64,000 nucleotides of DNA from NCBI GenBank assembly GCA_050944685.1, contig JBMNRP010000011.1, forward strand, positions 1 through 64,000. The letters run 5' to 3'. The notes under the pieces were generated by a model. That model was given only the letters and a program-made list of their open reading frames with translations. It did no database searches and was not told where the DNA came from. Every line of letters starts with the position of its first letter. Position 1 is the stretch's first letter. This DNA is from CADBRN01 sp050944685 (GTDB lineage: Bacteria; Bacillota; Clostridia; Lachnospirales; Lachnospiraceae). This document shows, piece by piece, positions 24,803-33,559 of this stretch. The translations under genes were made by a program, and so were the position numbers.

Positions 24803-26239
24803 TCAGACGGTGATCTCGACATCGAGTCCGATCAGATCCTTTCTCTCTTCCAGGATCGGATGAATGACCTCGTCCAGATATTTCGAGGTCTGATAGGAAG
24901 CGCACCCCGTGTAGCGGGAGGGATCCATTGATTTCTTCAGCTCGTCCAGGGAGAGGTTAAACGACGGATCGGCGCTGATGCGCTCCAGAAGGTCGTTCTC
25001 TTTTCCCTGCTCCTTGACGGTTCTGCCCGCCTCCATGGAAAGCTGACGGATTTTCTCGTGCAGCTCCTGACGGTCTCCGCCGGCCTTGACCGCGTCCATC
25101 ATGATGTTCTCGGTCGCCATGAACGGAAGTTCCGCCATCAAATGTTTCCGGATCACGTTCGGATAGACGACGAGTCCGTCTACCACATTATTGACCAGAT
25201 CGAGGATTCCGTCAATCGCGAGAAAGCCCTCCGCGATGGACAGACGCTTGTTCGCGGAATCGTCGAGGGTTCTCTCGAACCACTGCTCGCTCGAGGTGAG
25301 CGCCGGGTTCAGGGAATTGACGATCACGTAGCGCGACAGCGAGCAGATGCGCTCCGAGCGCATCGGATTGCGCTTGTACGCCATCGCGGACGATCCGATC
25401 TGGCTCTTCTCAAAGGGCTCCTCCACTTCTTTCAGGTGCTGGAGGAGACGGATGTCATTGGAAAACTTGTGAGAGCTCTCGGCGATCCCGGCGATGACGT
25501 TCATGACCCGCGTGTCCACCTTGCGGGAATACGTCTGTCCGGAGACCGGATAGCAGCCCGGAAATCCCATCTTCTCCGCGATCATGGGATCGAGCCGGTC
25601 GACCTTGCTCTGGTCGCCCTCGAAGAGCTCGAGGAAGCTCGCCTGCGTTCCGGTGGTGCCCTTCGACCCCAGCAGGCGGAGCGAACGCTGCACATATTCG
25701 AGATCCATGAGATCCATTACGTACTCATTCATCCAGAGCGTCGCCCGTTTTCCGACCGTCGTCGGCTGGGCGGGCTGAAAGTGCGTAAAGGCGAGTGTCG
25801 GCTGATTCTTGTACCGGTCCGCAAAGGAAGCGAGCTTCGCGATCGCGTTGACCAGTTTTTTACGGACGAGCTTCATCGCCTCGTTCATGATAATAATATC
25901 GGTATTGTCACCCACGTAGCAGGAAGTCGCTCCCAGGTGAATGATGCCCTTTGCCTTCGGACACTGAACGCCGAAAGCGTAGACGTGAGACATGACGTCG
26001 TGACGGACCTCTTTCTCACGTGCCCGCGCGACGTCGTAGTTGATGTCATAGATATGAGATTTCATCTCCGCGATCTGTTCGTCCGTGATGTCCAGGCCGA
26101 GCTCCTTCTCGGTCTCCGCGAGCGCCACCCAGAGCTTTCTCCAGGTGCTGAACTTCATATCCTCAGAAAAAATGTGCTGCATTTCCCTGCTCGCGTAGCG
26201 CTCCTGCAGGGGGCTGATATAGCGATCTGTTGCTGCCAT
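24803..26239 (-). CDS. purB: Adenylosuccinate lyase
   Basis: PurB splits SAICAR and adenylosuccinate, releasing fumarate. The 478-residue protein belongs to the fumarase/aspartase superfamily: HLGATSCYVGDNTD carries the substrate-binding His, LAFTHFQPAQPTTVGKR the catalytic His region, and SSAMAYKRNPMRSE is the family signature. ATG 26239 after AGGAGA was preferred to a start 22 codons earlier, which has no family match. It precedes purA. Confidence 0.96.
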   Translation of the reverse strand: MAATDRYISPLQERYASREMQHIFSEDMKFSTWRKLWVALAETEKELGLDITDEQIAEMKSHIYDINYDVARAREKEVRHDVMSHVYAFGVQCPKAKGIIHLGATSCYVGDNTDIIIMNEAMKLVRKKLVNAIAKLASFADRYKNQPTLAFTHFQPAQPTTVGKRATLWMNEYVMDLMDLEYVQRSLRLLGSKGTTGTQASFLELFEGDQSKVDRLDPMIAEKMGFPGCYPVSGQTYSRKVDTRVMNVIAGIAESSHKFSNDIRLLQHLKEVEEPFEKSQIGSSAMAYKRNPMRSERICSLSRYVIVNSLNPALTSSEQWFERTLDDSANKRLSIAEGFLAIDGILDLVNNVVDGLVVYPNVIRKHLMAELPFMATENIMMDAVKAGGDRQELHEKIRQLSMEAGRTVKEQGKENDLLERISADPSFNLSLDELKKSMDPSRYTGCASYQTSKYLDEVIHPILEERKDLIGLDVEITV

Positions 26240-26392
26240 GCGTTCTCCTTTTTCTCTCTGACGGATCGTGACGGATCCGGATGCGGGGTCTTCCCTGTTC
26301 TCCACTTAACAGACGGCGGCGTGATCAAAAGCGTCGGTTCCCCATCGGCTGCGGGAAACGAAAAAACAGCCCCGATTCGCGCTGACGCTGAC

Positions 26393-26422
26393 AGTGTACT
26401 ATAAATCGGCGCAAAGAATCAA
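26393..26422 (-). promoter_or_regulatory. Possible promoter of purB-purA
   Basis: Minus strand: TTGATT (26417-26422), 18 bases, TACACT (26393-26398). No purine riboswitch fold or PurR-type box was recognised nearby. Confidence 0.4.
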
Positions 26423-26437
26423 GTCATTGCGCAAAGA

Positions 26438-26462
26438 TGAGGCGATTTTGAAAACCGCCTCA
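26438..26462 (-). terminator. Hairpin after the amino-acid ABC transporter genes
   Basis: TGAGGCG.TTTT pairs with AAAAC.GCCTCA (26438-26462, one mismatch). On the minus strand it is followed by TCTTTG. It lies just past the ATPase stop and upstream of the purB promoter. Confidence 0.5.
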
Positions 26463-26502
26463 CTGTGATCGTTCCTTTTTCCCGCCGGTTTGCTTCCGGG
26501 GG

Positions 26503-27267
26503 TCATTTCTGATAATTCGAGAGGAACTGTTTCGTCCTCTCCTCCTTCGGGTGGTCGATGACCTGCCGCGCGTCTCCCTCCTCGACGATCAGTCCGCCGT
26601 CCATAAAGATGACGCGATCCGCGACGTCCCTCGCGAATGACATCTCATGCGTCACGATGATCATCGTGGTCTTGTTTTCCGCGAGCTCGCGGATGACTTT
26701 CAGCACCTCGCCGGTCAGTTCCGGGTCGAGTGCCGAGGTCGGCTCATCGAAGCAGAGCACGTCCGGGTGCAGGGCGAGCGCCCTGGCGATGGCGACTCTC
26801 TGCTGCTGGCCGCCGGAGAGCTGATTCGGATAATTGTCCCGGCGGTCCGAGAGGCCCATCTTGTCGAGCAGCTCTTCCGCCTGTTCGCGGATCTTTGCGT
26901 CGCGGTTTTCCCCTGCGGCCTTCGCCGCCAGCTGGGGCGCGAGCATCACGTTTCCGATCGCGGTGTACTGCGGAAAAAGATTGAAATTCTGGAAAACCAG
27001 CCCGAAGTGAAGCCGCCGTTTCCGGATCTCCTCCTCGGAGATCTTGTCCGTCACGGACCCGTCGTAGAGGACCTCGTCCCGGATCCGGATGATTCCGCCG
27101 TCCGGATGCTCCAGAAAATTCAGACACCGCAGAAGCGTCGTTTTTCCGCTTCCGGAAGAACCGATGATGGAAATCGTCTCCCCCTCGTCCAGGGAAAAGC
27201 TGATATCCGAGAGGACCTTTGTCTTTCCGAAGCTCTTGCTGATGTTTTTAACTTCCAGAAGTGCCAT
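26503..27267 (-). CDS. Polar amino-acid ABC transporter, ATPase
   Basis: The 254-residue GlnQ/HisP-type ATPase has Walker A GSSGSGKTTLL, Q-loop VFQNFNLFPQ, signature LSGGQQQRVAIARAL, Walker B LCFDEPTSALD and H-loop VTHEM, all intact. It powers uptake through the adjacent permease and binding protein. ATG 27267 follows GGAGA. The order binding protein, permease, ATPase in one operon is typical of the PAAT family; the substrate (His, Arg, Gln, Cys or similar) cannot be told from sequence. Confidence 0.94.
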   Translation of the reverse strand: MALLEVKNISKSFGKTKVLSDISFSLDEGETISIIGSSGSGKTTLLRCLNFLEHPDGGIIRIRDEVLYDGSVTDKISEEEIRKRRLHFGLVFQNFNLFPQYTAIGNVMLAPQLAAKAAGENRDAKIREQAEELLDKMGLSDRRDNYPNQLSGGQQQRVAIARALALHPDVLCFDEPTSALDPELTGEVLKVIRELAENKTTMIIVTHEMSFARDVADRVIFMDGGLIVEEGDARQVIDHPKEERTKQFLSNYQK

Positions 27268-27318
27268 GGCAATATCTCCGTTTTCCCGGCAGGATGGAAA
27301 AAGTGATCCGGGCCGCCT

Positions 27319-27975
27319 TTACTCGAAGTAAGACAGTCTCTTTTCGATGTAGTTGAACAGCAATGTCAGAAGTCCGTTGAAGATCAGGTAAAACACGCCG
27401 GTGTAGAAGAGCGGCCAGAGGATTCCGTCGCTCTTGATGAATTTCTGTCCGTTCCAGATGATCTCGTAAACCGCAATAATCCGGGCAAGCGACGTGTCTT
27501 TTACCAGTGTGATGATTTCATTGGACATCGGGGGAACAATTCTCTTGATTACCTGAAGAAGGACGATTTTCCGGAAAATCTCCCCGTTTTTCATGCCGAG
27601 TACTTTTCCCGCCTCGTACTGGCCCACCGGGATGGACTGAATGCCTCCGCGGTAGATCTCGGAAAAATAGCAGGCATAGTTGATGACAAAAGCGGTCAGG
27701 GCGGCGATGAACCGGCCGGAGGAATCGCCTCCCCAGAGCTGGTTGCCGAAGAGGATGCCCGGTCCGTAAAAAATGATGATCAGCTGGAGCATCAGCGGGG
27801 TTCCGCGGATGACCCAGATGAGGAATTTCACCGGATAGCGGATGACCGCTACCCTGCTCATCGAGCCGAAGCTGATGAGCAGGCCGAGCGGCAGCGCGAT
27901 CACGAGTGTCAGCGCAAATAATTTTACCGTTGCGAGAAATCCCTGCAACAGGGATAAGGTTACTTCTGCGAACAT
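27319..27975 (-). CDS. Polar amino-acid ABC transporter, permease
   Basis: This 218-residue HisM/GlnP-type permease has about five membrane helices (for example LFALTLVIALPLGLLISFG, FIAALTAFVINYACYFSEI). The EAA loop reads EIYRGGIQSIPVGQYEAGKVLGM and contacts the ATPase. A second subunit was not found, so the permease probably works as a homodimer. Its ribosome binding site (AAAGGGA close to ATG 27975) is weak. Confidence 0.93.
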   Translation of the reverse strand: MFAEVTLSLLQGFLATVKLFALTLVIALPLGLLISFGSMSRVAVIRYPVKFLIWVIRGTPLMLQLIIIFYGPGILFGNQLWGGDSSGRFIAALTAFVINYACYFSEIYRGGIQSIPVGQYEAGKVLGMKNGEIFRKIVLLQVIKRIVPPMSNEIITLVKDTSLARIIAVYEIIWNGQKFIKSDGILWPLFYTGVFYLIFNGLLTLLFNYIEKRLSYFE

Positions 27976-28034
27976 TTCCCTTTAATCCTGTCGATTGATT
28001 GATATCTTCCCGGATTTTCTCCGGATAAAAAGGA

Positions 28035-29012
28035 TCAGCCGCCGATCAGGGCGTCCGTGAGTTTGTATTTCTCCGCGATCTCCGTGATGGTTCCGTCCTG
28101 ATAGAACTTCGCGAACTCCTCATTGAGATACGTGCAGAGATCCGAATTCTTTCTGCAGCCGACGCCGTACTTCTCACTGGTCAGCTCCACCGTGTAGGTC
28201 AGATCGGAGTAGCTGGTTCCCTCCCCGGTCATCGCACTGGCCATCAGCAGGTCAATGATGCAGGCGTCGCTGGATCCGCTCTCTACCTCCAGAAGAGCGT
28301 CGGACTGAGCCGTCACGCCGGTGTAATCCAGTCCGTTGTCTTCGGCTGCCTCCTCGCCGGCGGAACCGGTCTCAACCGCGAAAGACAGGTCCTTCAGGCT
28401 GTCGGCGTCCTGATATTCGTCCGCCTTGTCGCTCTTCAGAACGACGACCTGCGCGTTCATGCAGTAGGGATCCGTGCAGGACATGGATTTCGTGACCTCG
28501 TCGGTCAGCGTCATGCCGTTCCAGACACAGTCGATCGAGCCGTTCTCCAGCTCGAGGATCTTATTATCCCAGTCAATCTCTTCGAATTCAACGTCGACGC
28601 CCAGGTCTTCGCCGACCTTTTTCGCGAGGTCCGCGTCAAAGCCGATCCACTCTCCGTTATCGTCTTTGTAATCCATCGGCTCAAAATCCGTGATGCCGAC
28701 GACCATTTTCCCCGCGGCCTTGATCGCATCCAGATCCTTGACGGATCCGTCGGACGCCCCGGAACCGACCGAAGCCTGGTCCGATCCCGACGAAACGGAA
28801 GCCGCCTCCGTCTCTTCCGCAGAAGAAGAGGCTCCCGTCGTCTCCCCGGTCGCGGAGGACGCAGCCGAAGAAGATTCCGCCGAAGAAGACGAAGCAGATG
28901 AGGAAGACGAAGAGCTTCCGGAGGAGGAGCTGTCCGATGAGCTTCCTCCGCAGGCTCCCAGGGTCAGAGCCGTCATCGCCGCCAGAACACAGGCAATTAC
29001 ACGTTTTTTCAT
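28035..29012 (-). CDS. Amino-acid-binding lipoprotein of ABC transporter
   Basis: The 325-residue family 3 solute-binding protein has a lipoprotein signal with lipobox LGACGG (Cys near 21). An unusually long Ser/Ala/Glu linker runs to about residue 100. The Venus-flytrap domain shows MVVGITDFEPMDYKDDNGEWIGFDADLAKKVGEDLG at its start and FAVETGSAGEEAAED in lobe 2. It delivers substrate to the permease encoded next door. The upstream promoter is listed. The linker probably spans the thick cell wall layer near the membrane. Confidence 0.93.
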   Translation of the reverse strand: MKKRVIACVLAAMTALTLGACGGSSSDSSSSGSSSSSSSASSSSAESSSAASSATGETTGASSSAEETEAASVSSGSDQASVGSGASDGSVKDLDAIKAAGKMVVGITDFEPMDYKDDNGEWIGFDADLAKKVGEDLGVDVEFEEIDWDNKILELENGSIDCVWNGMTLTDEVTKSMSCTDPYCMNAQVVVLKSDKADEYQDADSLKDLSFAVETGSAGEEAAEDNGLDYTGVTAQSDALLEVESGSSDACIIDLLMASAMTGEGTSYSDLTYTVELTSEKYGVGCRKNSDLCTYLNEEFAKFYQDGTITEIAEKYKLTDALIGG

Positions 29013-29085
29013 TTCAGATTCCCCCTTCTATTCAATGGCGTTTTACTAATGAACCACTGCATTGCGCTAAAACGTCAGCATGAAA

Positions 29086-29114
29086 ATACTACCATACGGA
29101 GGACAGATTTTCAA
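29086..29114 (-). promoter_or_regulatory. Sigma-A promoter of the amino-acid ABC operon
   Basis: Minus strand: TTGAAA (29109-29114), 17 bases, TAGTAT (29086-29091), preceded by TGG. It lies 75 bases before the binding-protein start. Confidence 0.5.
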
Positions 29115-29138
29115 TGCGGGAATTTTACATTCAGACCG

Positions 29139-30266
29139 TCAGTCCACATAAACGCGCTTCACGCGCGGAGAAATCCGGCAGATGAATTCATAGTTGAAGC
29201 TCCCGGACAGATCGGCGGCCTCCTCGACGGTGATGCATTCGTCCCCGTCTCTTCCGACCAGCGTGACGACATCCTCGACCTGGACGCCCGGGATGTCCGT
29301 GACATCGACCATCATCTGATCCATGCAGACGCGGCCGAGGATTCTGGCGCGCTTCCCCCGGATCAGAACAGAGCCGAGAGAGGACAGCGACCTCGGGTAG
29401 CCGTCCGCGTAGCCGGCGGAAATCGTGGCGATCCGGGTCACCGGGCGCTCCGTGACGAAGGTGGCTCCGTAGCTGACGCCGGTTCCCATCGGAACGTCAT
29501 TCAGATGGATGACATGTGCCTTCCAGGCGAGCGCCGGACGGAGATCCAGACGGTCCTTGTGCGTTTCCTCGGACGGATACAGCCCGTAGGTGACAATGCC
29601 GGAGCGCACCATGTCGTAGCGGCTGTCGTCGAGTTCCATGATGCCGGCGCTGTTGCAGAGATGGCGGATCGGGACGGATACGCCTCTCTCTTCGAGAAGT
29701 GCGCTCATGTGATCAAACAGACCGATCTGCATTCTGGAATAATCCTGGTTCATCTGGTCCGCACAGGCCAGGTGCGTGAACATCCCCTCAAGGAAAATGT
29801 GATCCATGCGGCTGATTTCCGCCACGGCGTCGGCTCCCTTCTCGTCCGGGTGGAACCCGATCCGCGTCATGCCGGTGTCAACCGCGGCGTGAACGATTCC
29901 CCTCTCACCGATTCTCGCCGCCTCCTCATTCATTTTCCGCACCTCTTCCAGATCGTACATGGTGCAGGAAAGGTGCGCGCGGATGACCTCATCAAACTGG
30001 CGGGGCGAGGTGTATCCGAGGTTGAGAATCGGCGTGGTGATGCCTGCCTTCCGGAGCGAGAGTCCCTCCTCCGCGGTCGCGACGGCGAAGTAATCCGCCA
30101 CATCGGCGAGGCTTTTTGCCACGCGCTCCGCCCCGTGGCCGTAGGCGTTCGCCTTGATGACGACTAAAAGCCGCACCCCTTTCGGGATCCGGCTTCTGAC
30201 TTCTTCCAGGTTGTGACGGATATTTTCCAGCGAAATTTCAGCGTAACAGCGTAAATAGTCCGACAT
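29139..30266 (-). CDS. alr: Alanine racemase
   Basis: The PLP enzyme interconverts L- and D-alanine for peptidoglycan. The 375-residue fold-type III protein has the PLP lysine in VVIKANAYGHGAERV. A catalytic Tyr lies in the C-terminal beta domain (GTGVSYGATFVTE), with CMDQMMVDVTDIPGV after it. It follows an Lrp-family regulator by 62 bases and may be co-transcribed with it. Confidence 0.96.
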   Translation of the reverse strand: MSDYLRCYAEISLENIRHNLEEVRSRIPKGVRLLVVIKANAYGHGAERVAKSLADVADYFAVATAEEGLSLRKAGITTPILNLGYTSPRQFDEVIRAHLSCTMYDLEEVRKMNEEAARIGERGIVHAAVDTGMTRIGFHPDEKGADAVAEISRMDHIFLEGMFTHLACADQMNQDYSRMQIGLFDHMSALLEERGVSVPIRHLCNSAGIMELDDSRYDMVRSGIVTYGLYPSEETHKDRLDLRPALAWKAHVIHLNDVPMGTGVSYGATFVTERPVTRIATISAGYADGYPRSLSSLGSVLIRGKRARILGRVCMDQMMVDVTDIPGVQVEDVVTLVGRDGDECITVEEAADLSGSFNYEFICRISPRVKRVYVD

Positions 30267-30328
30267 GCGTTTCCTCCGATATCTGCGTTGACTGGATTTT
30301 CATACGGCAGTCCGGGAACGGCTTTTTC

Positions 30329-30805
30329 TCAGCCCTCCTCCGGATCCGCCAGACCCTCCGGGCGGCGGGCCGCCGAGTAGATGTTTTTCACCGTCTTGAT
30401 GACCACGTGGGTTCTCGTGTCCTTGACTCCCTCCAGACTCATGAGTTCCCGGTGGATCTGCTCGAATTCATCGGAAGACGCACAGGTGATTTTCAGGAGA
30501 AGGTCAAAGTCACCGGTCTGATAGTAGCAGGAAACCACAGAGTCCATCTTCCGGACCATAAAGGAAAATTCGTCGTAATAGCGGGGATTGTCAAGACTGA
30601 CCTCCATCAGGGCGGTAAACAGATTGCCGGTGCGGCGGTCATCTACGATTATGGTATAATCCCGGATAATTCCGCTCTCTTCCAGCTTCCGGATTCTCTC
30701 GATCACAGCCGATACGGAAAGATGAATTTTCTTGCTGATGCTGGAGGCGGATTCTCTGGCATTTTTCTGAAGAATTTTGATGATTTTATAGTCTACCAGA
30801 TCCAT
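30329..30805 (-). CDS. Lrp/AsnC-family transcription regulator
   Basis: The 158-residue regulator has an N-terminal AsnC HTH (DLVDYKIIKILQKNARESASSISKKIHLSVSAVIERIRKLEESGII) and a C-terminal RAM ligand-binding domain (TALMEVSLDNPRYYDEF, CYYQTGDFDLLLKI). Such proteins sense amino acids as octamers or larger. Being just upstream of alr suggests alanine or another amino acid as effector; that is inference. ATG 30805 follows AGGAAAGGG. Confidence 0.92.
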   Translation of the reverse strand: MDLVDYKIIKILQKNARESASSISKKIHLSVSAVIERIRKLEESGIIRDYTIIVDDRRTGNLFTALMEVSLDNPRYYDEFSFMVRKMDSVVSCYYQTGDFDLLLKITCASSDEFEQIHRELMSLEGVKDTRTHVVIKTVKNIYSAARRPEGLADPEEG

Positions 30806-30863
30806 GGTTCCCTTTCCTGGCCGCGCCCGGCGGGGCGGGTCATGATTTTTCTCACGAATACTA

Positions 30864-30891
30864 AGTATAGCAATATCTTCTCAGGTTGCAA
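30864..30891 (-). promoter_or_regulatory. Promoter of the Lrp-type regulator and alr
   Basis: Minus strand: TTGCAA (30886-30891), 16 bases, extended -10 TGC TATACT (30864-30869). It lies about 60 bases ahead of the regulator start. Confidence 0.55.
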
Positions 30892-30913
30892 GCGTCCTTT
30901 TCTTTTTCCATTG

Positions 30914-31540
30914 CTATCTGCGCTTTTTCCCGTAGCTTCTGGTGGTCAGAAACTGAACCAGCATGCCCAGTCCCACGATCACCACGGAACAGATCATCGC
31001 GTAGGTCGGACTGGCCTTCAGCTCCGGAACGAGCTCGCGCAGCCCGGAAGAGGCCTGCAGTCCTCCGGAGAAGGACGTCACGAGAATAATGACGAGCCGG
31101 TTGAACTTTACGGCGAGATAGCCCGCCAGGATGAACACGGCGATCGTGACGATGACCGCGACGATCTGCCAGACCTGTCCGGACGGGAAGGAAATCTTCC
31201 GGACGGCCGCTGCCGCCAGAACCCCGCAGAAGATAAACACGCCGACCAGATAGATTTTGAATGCGACGAAGCCGAGAACCGCCGCGACAACCGCACCGAT
31301 CAGAACCGGAATCCAGAGGGCCGCATCTTTCATGGACGACCGCGCGATCCCGAATCCGAGCGAGAACCCGATCAGGGCTCCGCACAGGGTCACCCAGAAG
31401 CGGAGCATCCGGTAGCCCAGAAAACACTGGAGCAGACCGAACACGACCGACAAAAAGGTCAGCGCGACCGTCAGCTGATCCAGCACCTGTTTCATTTCAT
31501 CGCTCATTCCGAGCAGTCCCATCAAATCCACAAAATCCAT
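30914..31540 (-). CDS. Polytopic membrane protein (TM198/DUF4203-like), last gene of four-gene operon
   Basis: The 208-residue protein has a short amphipathic N-terminus (MDFVDLMGLLGMS) and then about six or seven membrane helices with Gly-rich packing (LTVALTFLSVVFGLLQCFLG, FWVTLCGALIGFSLGFGIA, WIPVLIGAVVAAVLGFVAF, VGVFIFCGVLAAAAV, VIVTIAVFILAGYLAV, MICSVVIVGLGMLV). It ends in a basic tail (TTRSYGKKRR). The pattern resembles TM7S3/TM198-like (DUF4203) proteins of unknown function. It starts four bases after the TPR gene and is clearly co-transcribed, so it may be the membrane anchor of the system. The family match is tentative. Confidence 0.8.
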   Translation of the reverse strand: MDFVDLMGLLGMSDEMKQVLDQLTVALTFLSVVFGLLQCFLGYRMLRFWVTLCGALIGFSLGFGIARSSMKDAALWIPVLIGAVVAAVLGFVAFKIYLVGVFIFCGVLAAAAVRKISFPSGQVWQIVAVIVTIAVFILAGYLAVKFNRLVIILVTSFSGGLQASSGLRELVPELKASPTYAMICSVVIVGLGMLVQFLTTRSYGKKRR

Positions 31541-31544
31541 AAAA

Positions 31545-32315
31545 TCACATCCCCAAATCTCTGTGGTATTCGCCCACCCAGGAATCAATGGCCGCCTGCC
31601 GGTCCTCCGGCAGCTCCGGAATCTGCAGATTCCAGGCGGAATCCTCGACCTCACGGATCAGTTTTTCGTCCGCCCCTTCTGCGATCGCCGCTTTTTTGAA
31701 GCGGCCCGAACCGGTCAGGAAGCGAAGGATATAGAGATAGTCCTTCAGAGATTCCCTCGTTTTCAGAAGTTTTCTCCCCTTATTCAGGTACTCGCCGGCC
31801 TCTTCGAACTGAAAAAGGCGCGCGTAGGCACATCCGATATTGTGAAAGACCATCCCGGTGAACTGCTGGCCGAGATCGGAATCCCGGCTCTCCTCCGCCG
31901 CCTTCTCGTAGGCGCGGATCGCAAGCGTATAGCGCCTGTGCCGGAAAAGCTGATTGCCTTTTTCCCGGACCCTCGCCGGATGCGGCAGTTCCTCGAGTTT
32001 CGACAGCTCTTCCGAAAATACGCGGATGGATTCCGCATCCGGATATCCGGTCTCCCTGAAAATGGGAAGCACGAATTCGTCCGGCCGGAATTTTCTCTGC
32101 ATCAGGACCGAGAGAGACGCGGAAAGTCTCCTCATCCGCAGTTCCTCCTTGATCCACCGGAGCAGCTCCTCATTCAGAATCGACTCGTCCAGCAGCGCGG
32201 CATTGTGCTGCATAAAATAGAGCAGCTCCTCGACCGTGTATACGGGAAGGCCGATGCTCTCAATAATATATGGATGTTCTGCCCTTCTTACCTGGCAAAG
32301 CATGCATTCACTCAT
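31545..32315 (-). CDS. TPR-repeat protein of the DUF5717/DUF5716 operon
   Basis: The 256-residue soluble protein is helical throughout. Its N-terminus has MSECMLCQVRRAEHPY with two Cys. The middle part (about 130-215) has TPR-like repeats: RVREKGNQLFRHRRYTLAIR, AYEKAAEES, then FTGMVFHNIGCAYARLFQFEEAGEYLNKGRKL. I chose ATG 32315 because the similarity to related lachnospiraceal proteins begins there; the frame upstream is Arg/Pro-rich and non-family-like. TPRs mediate protein-protein contact, so it may link the Hsp70-like protein with its partners. The function is unknown. Confidence 0.82.
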   Translation of the reverse strand: MSECMLCQVRRAEHPYIIESIGLPVYTVEELLYFMQHNAALLDESILNEELLRWIKEELRMRRLSASLSVLMQRKFRPDEFVLPIFRETGYPDAESIRVFSEELSKLEELPHPARVREKGNQLFRHRRYTLAIRAYEKAAEESRDSDLGQQFTGMVFHNIGCAYARLFQFEEAGEYLNKGRKLLKTRESLKDYLYILRFLTGSGRFKKAAIAEGADEKLIREVEDSAWNLQIPELPEDRQAAIDSWVGEYHRDLGM

Positions 32316-32388
32316 ACCAATTCCCCATTCCGCCGCCGCAGGAGGGCGGCACAGCGAACCGAAACACAGGCCCCGGCGCAAATCCGGA

Positions 32389-33519
32389 TCACTCGAAATC
32401 TCCCAGAACCTCCGTCCAGACCTTTCCGCTCGAGGGGAAGATCTCCCCGAAGCCCAGGTCGGTGACGGTGGCCTCACAGCAGTTCTTTCCGGTAAATTCA
32501 ATGTGCAGGTGAAGTCTCGTCGTCCGCGGCGGGCGGTCCGGAAGACCGGAAAGCTCCATGGTCTTCAGAAATTTTCCGCCGGTCTCCACTCCGCTGATCT
32601 GGAAGGTCAGCTTTTTCTCCGAGCCCAGCAGGAACTCACAGTCGCAGACGGTATTGTACCAGTGGGCTCCCCCCGTGATCAGGGGATAGACAGAGACCTT
32701 TCCGCCGGATTCCATGTTCATTCCGATGTTAAAAGGCACGAGAGAATCGCTGACGTAGGTCAGCCCGCTGAGACGCTGAACGCCCGATTTCTCGCGGGCC
32801 GCATTGCAGGCGCCTCTCGCGAACACCGAATCCTCGGTGAATACTTTGCGCCTTTTCGCGCACAGAAAGCTCTTCGACTCATCGGCCCAGGTCTCATCGA
32901 ACCCGTCCCCGGTGATGAAGATGCTCGAGAAGATCTCATTGCCCATGCATTTTCTGGCGTAATCCGCAAACTCGCGGTCGCGCTCGAAGCCGTCGGAGTC
33001 CAGCGGGACGGGCGCGGTCTCCGTCGTCCGGATCACGCGCGGGTTTTTCACGCTTCCCCGGGACATACGGAAAAAACGGACCGAATCCGGGCGGAAGGAA
33101 AACAAACCCGCGTTCCGGGTCCACAGCTCGGTCCGCTGATACGTCATGTAGTAGAAAAAGCTCTCCTTGTAATCCTGAACATAGGCGCGGGATCTGGGAA
33201 TCTCCAGATTCTGGAAAACCTGCCGGATCAGAGAGAGCAGGCTCTGACTCGTCTCCGGAAACGTCACCATGATGCAGGCGACGTCGCGCGGGATATCCTC
33301 CGCCCCGATCGTCAGGAAAACCTCCCGGAACAGATTCGTGACCATTTTCACCGAATCCTCGTTCCCTCCGTCCCCGTCAACAAGGCCCTCAAAGGTCACC
33401 GGGATGTTCCCGATCTTCATCGGCATCGCGGCGCTCTGTTTCGTCGTTTTATCGTAATAGCAGATTTCGGGGCGGTCCTTCGAGAGATCCGCGCCGATCA
33501 CCAGTCTGTATCTGCTCAA
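32389..33519 (-). CDS. Degenerate Hsp70/actin-fold protein (DUF5716-like)
   Basis: The 376-residue protein begins at TTG 33519, five bases after a strong GGGGAGGAGG. The N-terminus RYRLVIGADLSKDRPEICYYD looks like a phosphate-1 loop of the Hsp70/actin ATPase fold. SRAYVQDYKESFFYY followed by a beta strand (AGLFSF) sits where Hsp70 has phosphate-2. FITGDGFDETWADESKSFLC..VFARGACNAA matches the adenosine motif position and the conserved 'GAA' helix. The last 100 residues look like a small beta-sandwich resembling an Hsp70 substrate domain (PITGG-like start, RPPRTTRLHLHIEF). Catalytic Gly and Asp residues are only partly kept, so ATP hydrolysis is uncertain. The DUF5716 assignment is from memory. 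Confidence 0.75.
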   Translation of the reverse strand: MSRYRLVIGADLSKDRPEICYYDKTTKQSAAMPMKIGNIPVTFEGLVDGDGGNEDSVKMVTNLFREVFLTIGAEDIPRDVACIMVTFPETSQSLLSLIRQVFQNLEIPRSRAYVQDYKESFFYYMTYQRTELWTRNAGLFSFRPDSVRFFRMSRGSVKNPRVIRTTETAPVPLDSDGFERDREFADYARKCMGNEIFSSIFITGDGFDETWADESKSFLCAKRRKVFTEDSVFARGACNAAREKSGVQRLSGLTYVSDSLVPFNIGMNMESGGKVSVYPLITGGAHWYNTVCDCEFLLGSEKKLTFQISGVETGGKFLKTMELSGLPDRPPRTTRLHLHIEFTGKNCCEATVTDLGFGEIFPSSGKVWTEVLGDFE

Positions 33520-33559
33520 TGCTGCCTCCTCCCCTGTACTCTCTGGTCCCCGTAAATGG

